Origin: Botrimarina colliarenosi
GTDB lineage: Bacteria > Planctomycetota > Planctomycetia > Pirellulales > Lacipirellulaceae
Reading direction: 5' to 3'
Length of the DNA: 64,000 nt
Assembly (NCBI RefSeq): GCF_007859955.1
Contig: NZ_SJPR01000002.1
Span: 296,353 to 360,352 of the forward strand
Made by a program: the position numbers and the translations under genes
The notes under the pieces: model-generated
Told to the model about the DNA's origin: nothing
The model's database searches: none
The model's input: only the letters and a program-made list of their open reading frames with translations
Part shown: positions 1-8,875 of the stretch, one piece after another
Layout of the letters: each line of letters begins with the position of its first letter
Position numbering within the stretch: the first letter of the stretch is position 1

Positions 1-436
1 CGAGCACCCCGACTCGTCGTTGATGAGGTACGGCACATTCCAGGTCAACCGGGGCCGGAGGATGGGCGAGTTCATCGACGGCACCTCGAAGACAGCCGCC
101 GTTTGCGAAGTGCGGACCGTCGAGGGAACCGATACGCGGGGAACCCTCCATTTCGGCGCCGCTGCGATGTACATGCATGACTACGTCCCGAATGACGACG
201 CTTCCGATTGGACCCGATACTGCATCGAGAACGATTTTGCTCCCTGCCGATCCACCGAAGTGACCGGAGGCCAGTGGCGTGGCCAGTGGCGCCAGTTCGC
301 CCGCAGCGCTCACCCGGGGGGCGTCAACCTCCTCGCCGTCGATGGCAGCGTGCGGTTTGTCCCCGACGATGTCGACGAGAACATCTGGAAGGCGTACGCC
401 ACCCCCAACGGCACGGAAGTCTTCGGCAACCTCTAG
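1..436 (+). CDS. DUF1559 domain protein, C-terminal part (5' end outside window)
   Basis: The frame is open from base 2 to the TAG at 434-436, giving about 144 codons, so the start lies upstream of the window. The protein carries the two hallmarks of the DUF1559 C-terminus: the DGTSKTA motif near the middle and an AHPGGVNLLAVDGSVRF block near the end. DUF1559 proteins are prepilin-like, planctomycete-specific secreted proteins of unknown function; the N-terminal type IV pilin-like helix would be in the missing part. The family call rests on these motifs and on three full-length paralogs in this window. Confidence 0.85.
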   Translation, partial: EHPDSSLMRYGTFQVNRGRRMGEFIDGTSKTAAVCEVRTVEGTDTRGTLHFGAAAMYMHDYVPNDDASDWTRYCIENDFAPCRSTEVTGGQWRGQWRQFARSAHPGGVNLLAVDGSVRFVPDDVDENIWKAYATPNGTEVFGNL

Positions 437-765
437 CGCCTCGTCAAATCTGAATGCGAGGATGAGCCGTTCGGGCGCTAGCCCCGGTTGCACAACCAAG
501 AACCGTGGCAATCGCCAAAACGGCTGATAGCGCCCCCCAATTAACTTAGACAAGTGACCCAAGAGGGGCAGCTTGGCTCGTTCGGGCGTGGTCGATCGCT
601 GTTGCTAGGCTCGTGCAACGGCGGGTGTCACCCGCGGACGATTCTTGATCGCTTCGACCGCCAGGTCGGAACTGCGGCGGATTTTCGGTAGAATGACGCG
701 ACGGACCGCTGCTTAGCCGGTCCGATTGCCGACGTCTCGGCGCCGATCATTCTGCGGAGCGACTG
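437..765. other. intergenic region upstream of the histidine kinase
   Basis: No gene is supported here. Visible structure: a near-perfect palindrome GCGGGTGTCACCCGC at 621-635 (7-bp arms around one base), and a 6-bp-arm inverted repeat GGACCG/CGGTCC at 703-723 just before the kinase. A TAGAAT hexamer near 689 could be a -10 box, but no convincing -35 box accompanies it. Confidence 0.3.
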
Positions 766-2232
766 TTGCGAGTACCGATCCGGTTGCAGCTGATGGGGCC
801 GCTGTTAGTCGTCGCGGCGGCGAGCCTCGGCGTCGTCGCATTGGTTTATGCCCGGATCGCCACGACCGAGACGCGGGCGCGGATGGAGCGGCAGGCGCGG
901 GGCGTCGCGGAGGTGCTCAGCCGGAGCAGTTTTCCGCTGACCGACGCCGTCCTCTCGCAGATGGCGGGCCTCGCCGGCGCCGAGTTCCTGCTGGCCGACA
1001 GGGCAGGGGACCGCGTCGCCAGCAGCGGGCCGCGCGCCGACGCGGTGCTCGGGTCGGTCCGCCAGACCCCGATCGTCACGGCGCCGGCCGACGTCGACCT
1101 GCGGCGTAGCGTGCGGTCTCCTGCGGAGGTCTTTTTTCATTCCGCCTTGAGGGTGAGTCGTCCGACCGCCGACGGCGACTGGCGGACCTTGCACCTGCTC
1201 GTTCCCAAGGCCGACTACGACGCGGCGTGGCGGGACGCCTTCGTCCCGCCGCTTGTAGTAGGCGTCGCCGCCGCGGGGGCGATCGCCGCCGTCACCCTCG
1301 TGGCGACCGGCAGGATTAGCCGCCTCATGGCCCAGATCGGCGCGGAGGTCAACCGGCTGGCGGACGGCGACTTCCGACCGGTGCATGTCCCGCAGCTCGA
1401 CGACGAGTCGCGTGACTTGGCCCTGGCGGTGAATCGCGCGGCGAGCCGACTCACCGACTACGAAGCGAAGGTGCGACAGACCGAACGGCTCCGCACGCTC
1501 GCGACGCTCGGCGCCGGGATGGCCCACGAAGTCCGCAACGCGGCGACCGGCTGCCGGATGGCGATCGACCTGCACGCCGGCGAATGCCCCGCGTCGCCCG
1601 CCGGTGTGGCCGGCGGCGTGGCCGGCGGCGTGGCCAGCGGCCTGGAAAGCCTCGACATCGCCAGGAAACAGCTGCGTCTCATCGAGGGACGGCTGAAGCA
1701 GTTCCTCAGCGTCGGCAAGACGACCTCGCCCGAACCGCCCCGGATCGTCGATCTGAATCAGGTCGTCCGCGAAGCGCTCGAGCTCACCGGCGCGACGACC
1801 GAGCATGCGGGGGTCGCTGTCCCGACCGACCTGCCGACCACGCCTTGCCCCGTCCTCGGGGTCGCCGAAGAACTGACCCACTCGGTGGTCAACCTGCTGC
1901 TGAACGCGAGCGAAGCGGCGTCGCGGCGCCGGGCTCTGGAGGGCACGCCGTCGCGGGTCTGTGTAAGATTGGTGCGGCTCGCTGATACGGTCGAGTTGAC
2001 GGTCACCGATTCGGGCAGCGGACCCGACCGGGCTGTCGCCGACCGGATTTTTGACCCCTTCGTCTCGGAAAAGCCCGAGGGGGTCGGCCTAGGCCTTGCC
2101 GTCGTTCAGTCGGCGGTCGAGGCTAGTGGGGGGAACGTCGCTTGGGACCGGATCGGCGACGAGACCCGCTTTGTGGTGCGACTACCCGCTGCAACCGACC
2201 CGGCCGCCATCGAGGAATCTCTGCGTGGCTAA
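766..2232 (+). CDS. sensor histidine kinase
   Basis: A 488-aa membrane sensor kinase, partner of the NtrC-type regulator that overlaps its end. The N-terminus has a hydrophobic segment (about residues 8-28), a periplasmic sensor stretch, and a second membrane segment near 165-185. A HAMP-like linker follows, then the HisKA dimerisation helix with the phospho-acceptor H254 in AHEVRNA. A HATPase domain has the N-box NLLLNASEA, the DSGSGP G1 box and a GVGLGLAVV G2 box. The start is the TTG at 766; no upstream ATG fits this frame well. An unusual repeat of about three GVAGG units lies shortly after the H-box. The signal sensed is unknown. Kinases paired with sigma54 activators often sit beside PEP-CTERM loci, and such a locus lies just downstream. 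Confidence 0.9.
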   Translation: MRVPIRLQLMGPLLVVAAASLGVVALVYARIATTETRARMERQARGVAEVLSRSSFPLTDAVLSQMAGLAGAEFLLADRAGDRVASSGPRADAVLGSVRQTPIVTAPADVDLRRSVRSPAEVFFHSALRVSRPTADGDWRTLHLLVPKADYDAAWRDAFVPPLVVGVAAAGAIAAVTLVATGRISRLMAQIGAEVNRLADGDFRPVHVPQLDDESRDLALAVNRAASRLTDYEAKVRQTERLRTLATLGAGMAHEVRNAATGCRMAIDLHAGECPASPAGVAGGVAGGVASGLESLDIARKQLRLIEGRLKQFLSVGKTTSPEPPRIVDLNQVVREALELTGATTEHAGVAVPTDLPTTPCPVLGVAEELTHSVVNLLLNASEAASRRRALEGTPSRVCVRLVRLADTVELTVTDSGSGPDRAVADRIFDPFVSEKPEGVGLGLAVVQSAVEASGGNVAWDRIGDETRFVVRLPAATDPAAIEESLRG

Positions 2233-3625
2233 CGTCTTAATCATTGACGACGAGCAGGCAATCTGCTGGGGGATTTCGCGTCTCTGCCAAACGCTCGGCC
2301 ACGAGGCGAGAACCGCCGCCTCGGCCGAAGCGGGCCTGCAGGTCGCGGCCGATTGGCGCCCCGACCTGGTTCTGCTCGATGTCCGCCTGCCGGGGATCGA
2401 CGGCATCACCGCCATCGCTTCGTTCCGCGACCGGATTGGCGCCGTGCCGATCGTGATCGTCACCGCCTTTGGCGACATGACGACCGCCGCCCGGGCGGTC
2501 CAGAGCGACGCGTTTGACTACCTGCTGAAGCCCTTCGGCACGGCCGAGGTGCAGGCCGTCATCGAGAGGGCGCTGAAGCCAGAACTGGAGCCCCCGCAAG
2601 AGTTGGTCGAAGCCCGCGTCCCCGAACGCCAAGAACTGCTTGGCGATTCGGCGGCGATGCAGGCGCTCTTCAAACGGGTGGCGCTCGCCGCCGCGTCGGA
2701 CGCCAGCATCTTGCTGCAGGGCGAGAGCGGTTGCGGCAAGGAGCTCGTCGCCCGCGCGATCCACCGTCACAGCGCCCGACGCGAAGGCCGCTACGTGGCG
2801 GTCAACGTCGCTGCGTTGAGCGACTCGCTCGCGGAGTCCGAGCTGTTTGGGCATCGCGATGGCGCGTTCACCGGCGCGACGCGGACCCGCCCGGGCCTGC
2901 TCATGCAAGCGGACGGCGGGACCCTCTTCCTCGACGAGGTCGCCGAGATCCCGCTCGCGCTGCAGGTCAAACTACTCCGCGTGCTCGAAGAGGGCGAAGT
3001 CTTGCCGGTCGGTGGCGACGCGCCGGTGGCGACCCGTTTCCGGGTCGTGGCCGCGACGCATCAGGACCTGCCCCAGTGCGTCGCCGAGGGCCGCTTCCGA
3101 CACGATCTGTACTATCGGCTCTGCGCTTTTGAGATCAACGTCCCGCCACTGCGCGAGCGGACGGGCGACCTCCCGATCTTAGCGGCTCACTTTATGGCCC
3201 TCGCCGGCAAGGCGACCCCGCGACTCTCGGCGGCGGCGCTCGCCGAGTTGCAGTCTCGGCACTGGCCAGGGAACGTCCGTGAGCTCCGTAACGCGATTGA
3301 GCACGCCTGCGTGCTGGCCCGGTCGGGAGTGATCGAACCGGAGCACCTCCCCGCTCCACAGCGACTGACGCCCGGAGGCGAGACCCAGGCGGCTTCGTCC
3401 GCAACGCGCTTGGCGACCGCCGCGGCGCAGCGGGCCGACGAACTGCTCAACGACCCGACGAACATCGCCGCTGTCTACGATCGCATGGTGTCCGAAGTCG
3501 AGCGACCGCTCCTTGAGCGGGCGATGTCTCGATTCGACAACGAGTGCGCGCCGGCCGCGAAGGTGCTCGGCATGCATCGCACAACGCTTAAACGCAAACT
3601 CGATGAGCATCACCTGTCGGGCTGA
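2225..3625 (+). CDS. sigma54-dependent response regulator, NtrC family
   Basis: A 466-aa three-domain activator. The receiver domain (residues 1-120) has acidic residues near the start (IIDDE), phospho-acceptor D52 in LLDVRLPG and the switch lysine in LLKPFG. The central AAA+ domain carries Walker A GESGCGKE, the sigma54-contact loop GAFTGA and Walker [10 protein letters not shown]. The C-terminus has a Fis-type helix-turn-helix ending [10 protein letters not shown]. The GTG at 2225 is chosen because it gives a canonical receiver start ([10 protein letters not shown]) and overlaps the kinase stop by 8 bp, indicating translational coupling. The intact GAFTGA loop implies activation of sigma54 promoters; no clear -24/-12 site was seen by eye upstream of the nearby operon. 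Confidence 0.95.
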   Translation: MANVLIIDDEQAICWGISRLCQTLGHEARTAASAEAGLQVAADWRPDLVLLDVRLPGIDGITAIASFRDRIGAVPIVIVTAFGDMTTAARAVQSDAFDYLLKPFGTAEVQAVIERALKPELEPPQELVEARVPERQELLGDSAAMQALFKRVALAAASDASILLQGESGCGKELVARAIHRHSARREGRYVAVNVAALSDSLAESELFGHRDGAFTGATRTRPGLLMQADGGTLFLDEVAEIPLALQVKLLRVLEEGEVLPVGGDAPVATRFRVVAATHQDLPQCVAEGRFRHDLYYRLCAFEINVPPLRERTGDLPILAAHFMALAGKATPRLSAAALAELQSRHWPGNVRELRNAIEHACVLARSGVIEPEHLPAPQRLTPGGETQAASSATRLATAAAQRADELLNDPTNIAAVYDRMVSEVERPLLERAMSRFDNECAPAAKVLGMHRTTLKRKLDEHHLSG

Positions 3626-3655
3626 AGGGGAGCCACGACGGTTCTCGTATTGCGG

Positions 3656-5278
3656 CTAAGGCGTCTTTGCGGCTTGGGGAGTGATCCGCTCGGTCGTTGC
3701 GAGGTGGCCCTGATCGGGTGAGACCCCCGCAACCAGCAGCAACGCCCCTTGCGAGTCGGGCACGAGTTGATGGAAGAAACGTTTGGTGACGCTCTCACCA
3801 GCTTTTTCCCACGCCGTGCGGTCTTCGTTGAGTCGGTAGACGAAACCGTCCATGCCGCTGGCGTAGAGGTCGCCGTCGAGGTTCCACGCCGACAGGCCGA
3901 ACCCGTGGAACGGCTTGCCGGGGTACTCGGGGCCATCGGACCAGGACTCGGCGTCCGGGTCGTAGAAGTAGACTTTCTTCGAGAGGTCTTGGTCATCGGT
4001 CATGCCACAGAGGGCGGCGATTTGCCCCCCGATATGGCTGACGGCCAGCGCGCGGCGTTTGAACGGCGGCTCGGGCAGTTCTCGCCACGCGGCGCCGGGC
4101 ACATCGAGGTCGAAAGCCAACGCGCCGGCTTGCCATTCTCCCTGGTTGTCGCCGGTCAGTCGCCAGCCCCCCACGACGTAGAGCGTGCCATCGACGACAA
4201 CCGCGTTGTGGGAAGACCGCCCCGCGGGGAGCGGCGGCATGTCGGTCCAGGTCTCGCTGGCGGGATCGTAAGCCGCGAAGTCGGCGACCGAGTGGAGGTC
4301 TTCCTCTTCGCCCGACGCGTTCCGCGCGTCGAGCCCGCCCACCCGGTAGAGCTTGCCGCCATGCGTCACCAGGGGCAGCCCCTGCAACGGCCGGCCCATC
4401 GGCAGCTCTTCCCAATCGCCTGTCCCGTCGAGCCGCGCCCGGCGGAAGTGCGACGAGAGGTTCTCGCGCGAGTGATCGTGGGCCTGACCGACGTGGCCGC
4501 TGTAAACATAAACCCAGCCATCGCAAGCTGCGGCGCCAAAGCTCGAGACCGCCTCGGGCAGGGCGGGCAGCGCCGAGACCTTCGCCGCCGCCTCTTGGTG
4601 ATAATTGAAAGTGGCGGTCAAGTAGTGAGTCGCCGACGTGTAGGGCTCGCCATCGACTTCGCCACGGTCGTTCTTGTCGACGTGCATCAGGGACAAACCG
4701 TTGAGTCCCTCCGCGACCTCGTCGAGCGGGAACCTAGCCACGCCCGCCTTGTCGGTCTTGCTCGTTAGCTTGTCCTTCGCGTCGCCCCTTTCGTGAGTCA
4801 GCGTGATCGTCGCGCCGGCAAGCGGCGCCGACTCCCAAACGGCCGAGACGACTAACTCGTCGCCCTCCGAGTCGAGTTGCAGCTGTAGCGCCCCGTCGGC
4901 GGGCTCGTCGGGCCAGGCCGAAGGGTTATCCGCCGGCAGGTGCTGCACGTAGTACAGCAACTTCGTGCCGTGGTAGCAGCCGTACTCAATCGTCGTCTGC
5001 AAGCGCCCCCGGGGCTCGATCGGGTCCTCGCTTTCGAGGCCGACAAAGCCGTCCTCTTCGATCGTCGCCATCTCTAGGCGCTTCTTGGGGGCGTCGATGC
5101 CGGTCTGCCACACCTCGGCGGCGGAGACCGCTTCGGGCAGGTGGTACTCGCGGTCCGAGAGGCTCTCGCCGAAGAACAGCCGCGGGTGGGAGTCCTCGGT
5201 GACATAAAGCCAGGGGCAATGGGCGCTGGCGACCGACGCCATCGCAGCCAGAATCGGCAGAGGTAGGGAACGAATCAT
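3656..5278 (-). CDS. secreted Kelch-repeat protein with N-terminal DUF4198-like domain
   Basis: A 540-aa exported protein. A signal peptide ends near ASA-HCP. Residues about 25-220 resemble the DUF4198/NikM-like metal-related beta domain (HCPWLYVTED start, a TDKAGVARFP carboxypeptidase-regulatory-like stretch). The C-terminal half holds Kelch repeats with GG pairs, for example GKLYRVGGLD, GTLYVVGGW and GQIAALCGM, expected to form a beta-propeller. The ATG at 5278 is chosen over a TTG at 5287. It is the last gene of the minus-strand operon, 36 bp after the DUF1559 stop, and converges on the response regulator gene. Function is unknown; binding of a ligand or metal outside the cell is a guess. 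Confidence 0.75.
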   Translation of the reverse strand: MIRSLPLPILAAMASVASAHCPWLYVTEDSHPRLFFGESLSDREYHLPEAVSAAEVWQTGIDAPKKRLEMATIEEDGFVGLESEDPIEPRGRLQTTIEYGCYHGTKLLYYVQHLPADNPSAWPDEPADGALQLQLDSEGDELVVSAVWESAPLAGATITLTHERGDAKDKLTSKTDKAGVARFPLDEVAEGLNGLSLMHVDKNDRGEVDGEPYTSATHYLTATFNYHQEAAAKVSALPALPEAVSSFGAAACDGWVYVYSGHVGQAHDHSRENLSSHFRRARLDGTGDWEELPMGRPLQGLPLVTHGGKLYRVGGLDARNASGEEEDLHSVADFAAYDPASETWTDMPPLPAGRSSHNAVVVDGTLYVVGGWRLTGDNQGEWQAGALAFDLDVPGAAWRELPEPPFKRRALAVSHIGGQIAALCGMTDDQDLSKKVYFYDPDAESWSDGPEYPGKPFHGFGLSAWNLDGDLYASGMDGFVYRLNEDRTAWEKAGESVTKRFFHQLVPDSQGALLLVAGVSPDQGHLATTERITPQAAKTP

Positions 5279-5313
5279 CCGAATCAAAACCTGTGAGGGA
5301 GAGTTGGAGCGTT

Positions 5314-6228
5314 TTAGAGGGAGGCCGGCGTGTCGGCGGCGGCGCGGGTCACCAGCGCGCGGCGGACCTCACGGTCGGTCGCGGTTTCGAGGAAGCGGAC
5401 CGAGCCGTCGAGCAGCACGAAGTTGACCCCGCCGGGGTGATCGCTGCGGAACGTGCGGGGCGAGGTCGGCGCGACAAGCCGCTCGCTGTTGTTGTAAAGA
5501 TCGATCTCGGTGTCGAGGCCCATGTGGCCCCAGCCCTGGATCCAATACCCCTGGGCCCACGCGAAAGCGCCGACGCCCAACGATCCCCCCCCGACCGTGG
5601 CGACGGGCAGCTGGCTCTCGAAGGCGTAGTTGATCTCACCCGCTAGCAACGTTTTGGAGGTTCCGTCACTGATGTGCTGCAGGCCGAGACGATAATTGTC
5701 ACCCAAGTTGAGCGATGTGAACGCGCCATCGGGAAGCTTATCGGCGGCGTTCTCGTCGTCGGAGTGCTTCTGGTACTCCGAGCGGGTCGAGATCAGGTAG
5801 CTGCCGTAACCGTACGGTGCGCCGCCCTGCGTCTCGGTGAGGGTCGGCGGCGCCATCGACGGGCAAAGGTACGCCTCGATCGTCCCGGTCGTCGTCGGCA
5901 GATTGACCGGATCGTGAATCGGTCGGTCGAGGTCGTACGTGGCGTAGAGCGAGCCCTCCTCGAGGAACGGAAGCAGCAACACCAGGGCGCTGCCCCGATG
6001 CTCGTACTTCGTGCCCACCTTCGGCGGCGGGAGGTGACCCGTTGTGTCGTGGTAGTTGAGCGTCGCGACGCCGACTTGTCGGAGGTTGCTGCGGCACATA
6101 CACCGCCGGGCCGTTTCGCGAGCGGCCTGCACCGCGGGCAGGAGCAACGCGACCAGGATCCCGATGATCGCGATGACGACTAGCAGCTCGACGAGGGTGA
6201 AACCGCGTCGGACGGAAGGTGAATTCAT
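5314..6228 (-). CDS. DUF1559 prepilin-like protein
   Basis: A 304-aa protein with the N-terminal pilin-like motif RRGFTLVELLVVIAIIG followed by LLLPAVQAARE, which predicts processing by a prepilin peptidase and one membrane helix. The C-terminal half has ISDGTSKTLLAGE and SDHPGGVNFVLLDGSVRFL, the family signatures. The ATG at 6228 overlaps the TGA of the upstream PEP-CTERM gene as ATGA, and GGGAG lies 8 nt upstream, so this start is preferred over the in-frame GTG at 6243. Translation is probably coupled to the PEP-CTERM gene. The molecular role of DUF1559 proteins is not established. Confidence 0.9.
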   Translation of the reverse strand: MNSPSVRRGFTLVELLVVIAIIGILVALLLPAVQAARETARRCMCRSNLRQVGVATLNYHDTTGHLPPPKVGTKYEHRGSALVLLLPFLEEGSLYATYDLDRPIHDPVNLPTTTGTIEAYLCPSMAPPTLTETQGGAPYGYGSYLISTRSEYQKHSDDENAADKLPDGAFTSLNLGDNYRLGLQHISDGTSKTLLAGEINYAFESQLPVATVGGGSLGVGAFAWAQGYWIQGWGHMGLDTEIDLYNNSERLVAPTSPRTFRSDHPGGVNFVLLDGSVRFLETATDREVRRALVTRAAADTPASL

Positions 6229-7451
6229 TCCATTGACTCCCACTTCGAGGAAACTCGTATTGCCGGCGCGTAAAACCCCAGGAGCGTGAAGCCGATGAAC
6301 CCGAGCGCCAGGTTGCTCGGCTCAGGGACCGCCGTGGCGAGCGGCGCCGCGGGAAGAGCGTCACGCCAGACCGTATAGTCGGCGGCGTCGATGACGCCGT
6401 CCGCGTTGCCATCCGACCCGGTCCCCGCGACATCGACTGTGAGCCCATAGCTCGCGGACCAGGCGTCGTAGTCCGCCGGCTCGACGACACCGTTGCCGTC
6501 GTAGTCACCGGCGATCGGCAAGATCGCGTAGTCGATCGTCAGCGTCGGCGCCTCCGCCCCGGTGAAGACGCCGGCGGCTTCCTTCGTGTACCAAACGGGG
6601 TAGGCGCTGCCGCCCGCCCCCTGCTGGCCGGCGGCGTGAGCCGACGAAAGGAAGAAGCCCAGGGACCCTGCCGCCAGCGATTGCTGGAGGTAATCCAGGG
6701 CGCCAGGCTGCGTGAGATCGACGTCAAACGTGACGACCGTGTTGTCAGCGATCGCCTCGCCCTCGGCGACGCCGGGGTCGCCGATCGACCACGGCGTCGC
6801 GGCAAACGGATCGGTCTCGTTCCCCGGGGCAGTAGCGCTGAAGCCCCCGGTCAGGTTGTTGGAGACGTCAACGAGATGGCTCTCGTCGTCGCCAATCGCC
6901 GGGTAGACGACATAGCCGACGCCCGAGGCGTAGGCGTTTGTCGACTCGCTGAAACGGACGCCCGACTGGTCGGGCCCCAACGCAAAGCCGTCAAAACCGC
7001 CGCGGAAGCCGACGCCAAAGAGCTCGAACGGCTTCTGCGAAGTCACGCCGCCACCGACCGCCTCGGCGACCAGCGCCTCGGGCGTGATCGGCTGGCTGCC
7101 GTAGGGCAGGGCCGAGCCGCTCGACGCCTTGAGCTGCACCGTCACCGTGACGGACTGGATTGCGTAGCGTCTCGCATCGAGCAGGGGCGTAATCGAGTCG
7201 TCGGTCTCGAACGCGAGCAGCATTGAGCCGAGACGCGTCGGCCCCGTTTGCGAGCCCCGGCCGAACTCGGCGGTCTCGCTATCAAAGCCCAGCCCGCCAA
7301 AGGTCGGTGCCTCGGCCCTGAAACCGCCGCCGAAACCGTTGGTGTAGGACCAACTATCGATGGCGGGTTCGGACCACGTCGCCGTCTCGGCGACGCCGAC
7401 GCCGGTCCAAAGCAGCAAGGACGTTAGACCGATTGATTGCCTAAACATCAT
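6225..7451 (-). CDS. PEP-CTERM protein with dockerin-like repeats
   Basis: A 408-aa exported protein. The start ATG at 7451 (or the adjacent ATG at 7448) follows AAGGGGGA and precedes a signal peptide ending VGVAETA. The body is a beta-rich domain of unknown function. Near residue 325 a dockerin-type calcium motif begins (GDYDGNGVVEPADYDAW), with a second loop DGNADGVIDAADYTVWRD. The C-terminus has VPEPSNLALGFIGFTLLGF, the PEP-CTERM sorting signal. The tail after the helix is IRVSSKWESME rather than the usual short Arg cluster. Exosortase, which would process it, is not in this window. The gene overlaps its upstream and downstream neighbours. Confidence 0.85.
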   Translation of the reverse strand: MMFRQSIGLTSLLLWTGVGVAETATWSEPAIDSWSYTNGFGGGFRAEAPTFGGLGFDSETAEFGRGSQTGPTRLGSMLLAFETDDSITPLLDARRYAIQSVTVTVQLKASSGSALPYGSQPITPEALVAEAVGGGVTSQKPFELFGVGFRGGFDGFALGPDQSGVRFSESTNAYASGVGYVVYPAIGDDESHLVDVSNNLTGGFSATAPGNETDPFAATPWSIGDPGVAEGEAIADNTVVTFDVDLTQPGALDYLQQSLAAGSLGFFLSSAHAAGQQGAGGSAYPVWYTKEAAGVFTGAEAPTLTIDYAILPIAGDYDGNGVVEPADYDAWSASYGLTVDVAGTGSDGNADGVIDAADYTVWRDALPAAPLATAVPEPSNLALGFIGFTLLGFYAPAIRVSSKWESME

Positions 7452-8142
7452 GTCCCCCTTGGCGACGGCCGAAACCGCAAGCCATCGCGTAGCAGAGAAC
7501 CATGGCGAAGCTCGAGGGCTCGGGCGTCGCGATCGCGGTGTCGGGAGCAAAGCCGGTCGGCGACCAGAGCGTGTCGATGACGAAGAGTCCCAGGGAGGTC
7601 GGATTGCCGCCGACGGCGGTTGCTATCGAGAAGGTCTCTGTGGCGCTGTTGCCGGGCAATTCGTAACGAACGAATAACTGCCCCGATCCGATGGCGTTGG
7701 TCGTCTGCAAGACCTGCGTCGGCGCGACACCGTCGATCGGGCCGAACTCGATGTCAGCCCCCCAGCCGCCGAAAAGCGTGGTCGCCTGAACGAGGACCGT
7801 GGTGAAGCCGGAGCCGGGGACGCCATCCGTTGCGAAAGTCACGTCCTCAGCGACCGAGCCGCCGCCCGAGTAATAGTTCAGCGAACCGGACTGGTGGTCC
7901 TCGCCGTTGGTGGTGACGAATGAACCCGCTCCCGTACCGACGTCAGGAGTGGTGTCATTGAGAACCGTATCGCCGGGCGAGCCGAAGACGTCCCAGCCGA
8001 GGTAAGTCGTGTTTCCCTCGCCGCGGAACGAAGGAGTAAAAACGTCGCTGGCAGCCGCCAGGTCGAAGGTCGCTCCAGAGGCCGTGGTGGCGACGGCGAC
8101 GCAGAAAGTGGTAGTCAGGAAGCTGATGATGTGTTGTTTCAT
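7441..8142 (-). CDS. PEP-CTERM protein
   Basis: A 233-aa exported protein, first gene of the minus-strand operon. The ATG at 8142 follows GGAAAG and starts a signal peptide ending TASGATF. The middle is a single beta-rich domain rich in Gly, Ser and Thr with no recognised family. The C-terminus has ATPEPSSFAMVLCYAMACG and a GRRQG basic tail, that is, a PEP-CTERM signal. Its stop overlaps the next start by 11 bp. Dockerin repeats are absent. It probably sits on the cell surface after exosortase processing; a specific role cannot be read from the sequence. Confidence 0.8.
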   Translation of the reverse strand: MKQHIISFLTTTFCVAVATTASGATFDLAAASDVFTPSFRGEGNTTYLGWDVFGSPGDTVLNDTTPDVGTGAGSFVTTNGEDHQSGSLNYYSGGGSVAEDVTFATDGVPGSGFTTVLVQATTLFGGWGADIEFGPIDGVAPTQVLQTTNAIGSGQLFVRYELPGNSATETFSIATAVGGNPTSLGLFVIDTLWSPTGFAPDTAIATPEPSSFAMVLCYAMACGFGRRQGGHDV

Positions 8143-8428
8143 TATTCTTTCCATCAAGCGTCACTTGTGTGACGCGGTTGCGAATTGTGTGGACAGCCGG
8201 GAGACGCTTCTCCGGCTGGCATAAAGGCGGGACGCGCCGAGGGGCGCGGGACGGTCCCCACGGGGACCCGAGTCAATTTCGATGCGGCGTAAGGCTCCTA
8301 TGTGGGTCGAGCGAGCTAGGACAGGGTCGCCAACAGCCCGATCAAGGGCAGAGGACGACGACTTCCGTTAGCTGGCTTGGACCCTCTCCGGAAAGAAACC
8401 GGAGCGGCCTTGGCTGGCAGGGAGAGCG

Positions 8429-8451
8429 ATTTGCCTTCGTTAAAAGCAAAT
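8429..8451. promoter_or_regulatory. inverted repeat ATTTGC-N11-GCAAAT
   Basis: Perfect 6-bp arms ATTTGC (8429-8434) and GCAAAT (8446-8451) in a locally AT-rich stretch about 160 bp before the hemP start. It does not match the Fur box. It could be an operator; low confidence. Confidence 0.25.
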
Positions 8452-8460
8452 CAACCTGTT

Positions 8461-8473
8461 GCGACTGAGTCGC
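8461..8473. promoter_or_regulatory. dyad GCGACTGAGTCGC
   Basis: Perfect 6-bp arms GCGACT/AGTCGC around one base, 138 bp before the hemP start. It is a candidate binding site or small hairpin; no known regulator is recognised. Confidence 0.25.
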
Positions 8474-8610
8474 AGGAGCGTTACTTTAGCGGACCTGCCG
8501 ATTAACGCAAGGGGCGGTTGCGAAAAAAACGCCTCACCCCCGGCCTCACTCGCTATTACGCGGGCGGCCGTGAATTGCGAGCCTTCTAATTGAGGCCTGC
8601 TGCCGAGCTG

Positions 8611-8820
8611 ATGTCAGAAAAACCAACCCCCGTCGATCCAAACGCCCGCCACGAGGCAATCCTCGTCCGCATGGGGGGCTGCCCGACTTCTGCGGCGATA
8701 ACCCGCACGGTGAGTTCGGCCGACCTCTTCGGCAGCGCAAAGACCGTGCTGATCCAGCACGCGGGCGAGCAGTACCGGCTAATCGTCACAAAGAACGACA
8801 AGCTGCTGCTGCAGAAGTGA
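8611..8820 (+). CDS. hemP: HemP-family hemin uptake protein
   Basis: A 69-aa protein whose C-terminal half matches the small HemP family: SSADLFGSAKTVLIQHAGEQ, then YRLIVTKNDKLLLQK, the family pattern of S-x-L-F/L followed by I-x-H, Y-x-L, and T-x-x-x-K-L-x-L-x-K at the end. HemP proteins accompany haem or iron uptake genes, but their mechanism is poorly defined. The ATG at 8611 is preferred to a TTG at 8590. No TonB-dependent haem receptor lies next to it, so it stands alone here, as it often does in planctomycetes (recollection, not checked). Confidence 0.8.
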   Translation: MSEKPTPVDPNARHEAILVRMGGCPTSAAITRTVSSADLFGSAKTVLIQHAGEQYRLIVTKNDKLLLQK

Positions 8821-8875
8821 AAGCGGAGCACGGCGGGTTGGTCCGAGCCGCCGTGAACTGGGCTCAGCAACTGGC

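Larger units (their letters stand above)
8143..8610. other. divergent intergenic region between the PEP-CTERM operon and hemP
   Basis: No gene is supported. Two tandem GC hairpins are visible: CGCGCC-GAGG-GGCGCG at 8233-8248 and GGTCCCC-AC-GGGGACC at 8253-8268. Two dyads lie closer to hemP and are listed separately. The region must carry promoters for both directions, but no convincing -35/-10 or sigma54 pair was found by eye. Confidence 0.35.

Noticed and set aside
805-1881. Long minus-strand open frame opposite the histidine kinase
   Set aside because: It is Arg/Gly/Ala-rich with no domain, and the + strand kinase motifs are clear; a codon-bias shadow.
8143-8610. Possible riboswitch in the hairpin-rich leader of the PEP-CTERM operon
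   Set aside because: The two GC hairpins have no conserved core of any riboswitch class I could recognise.
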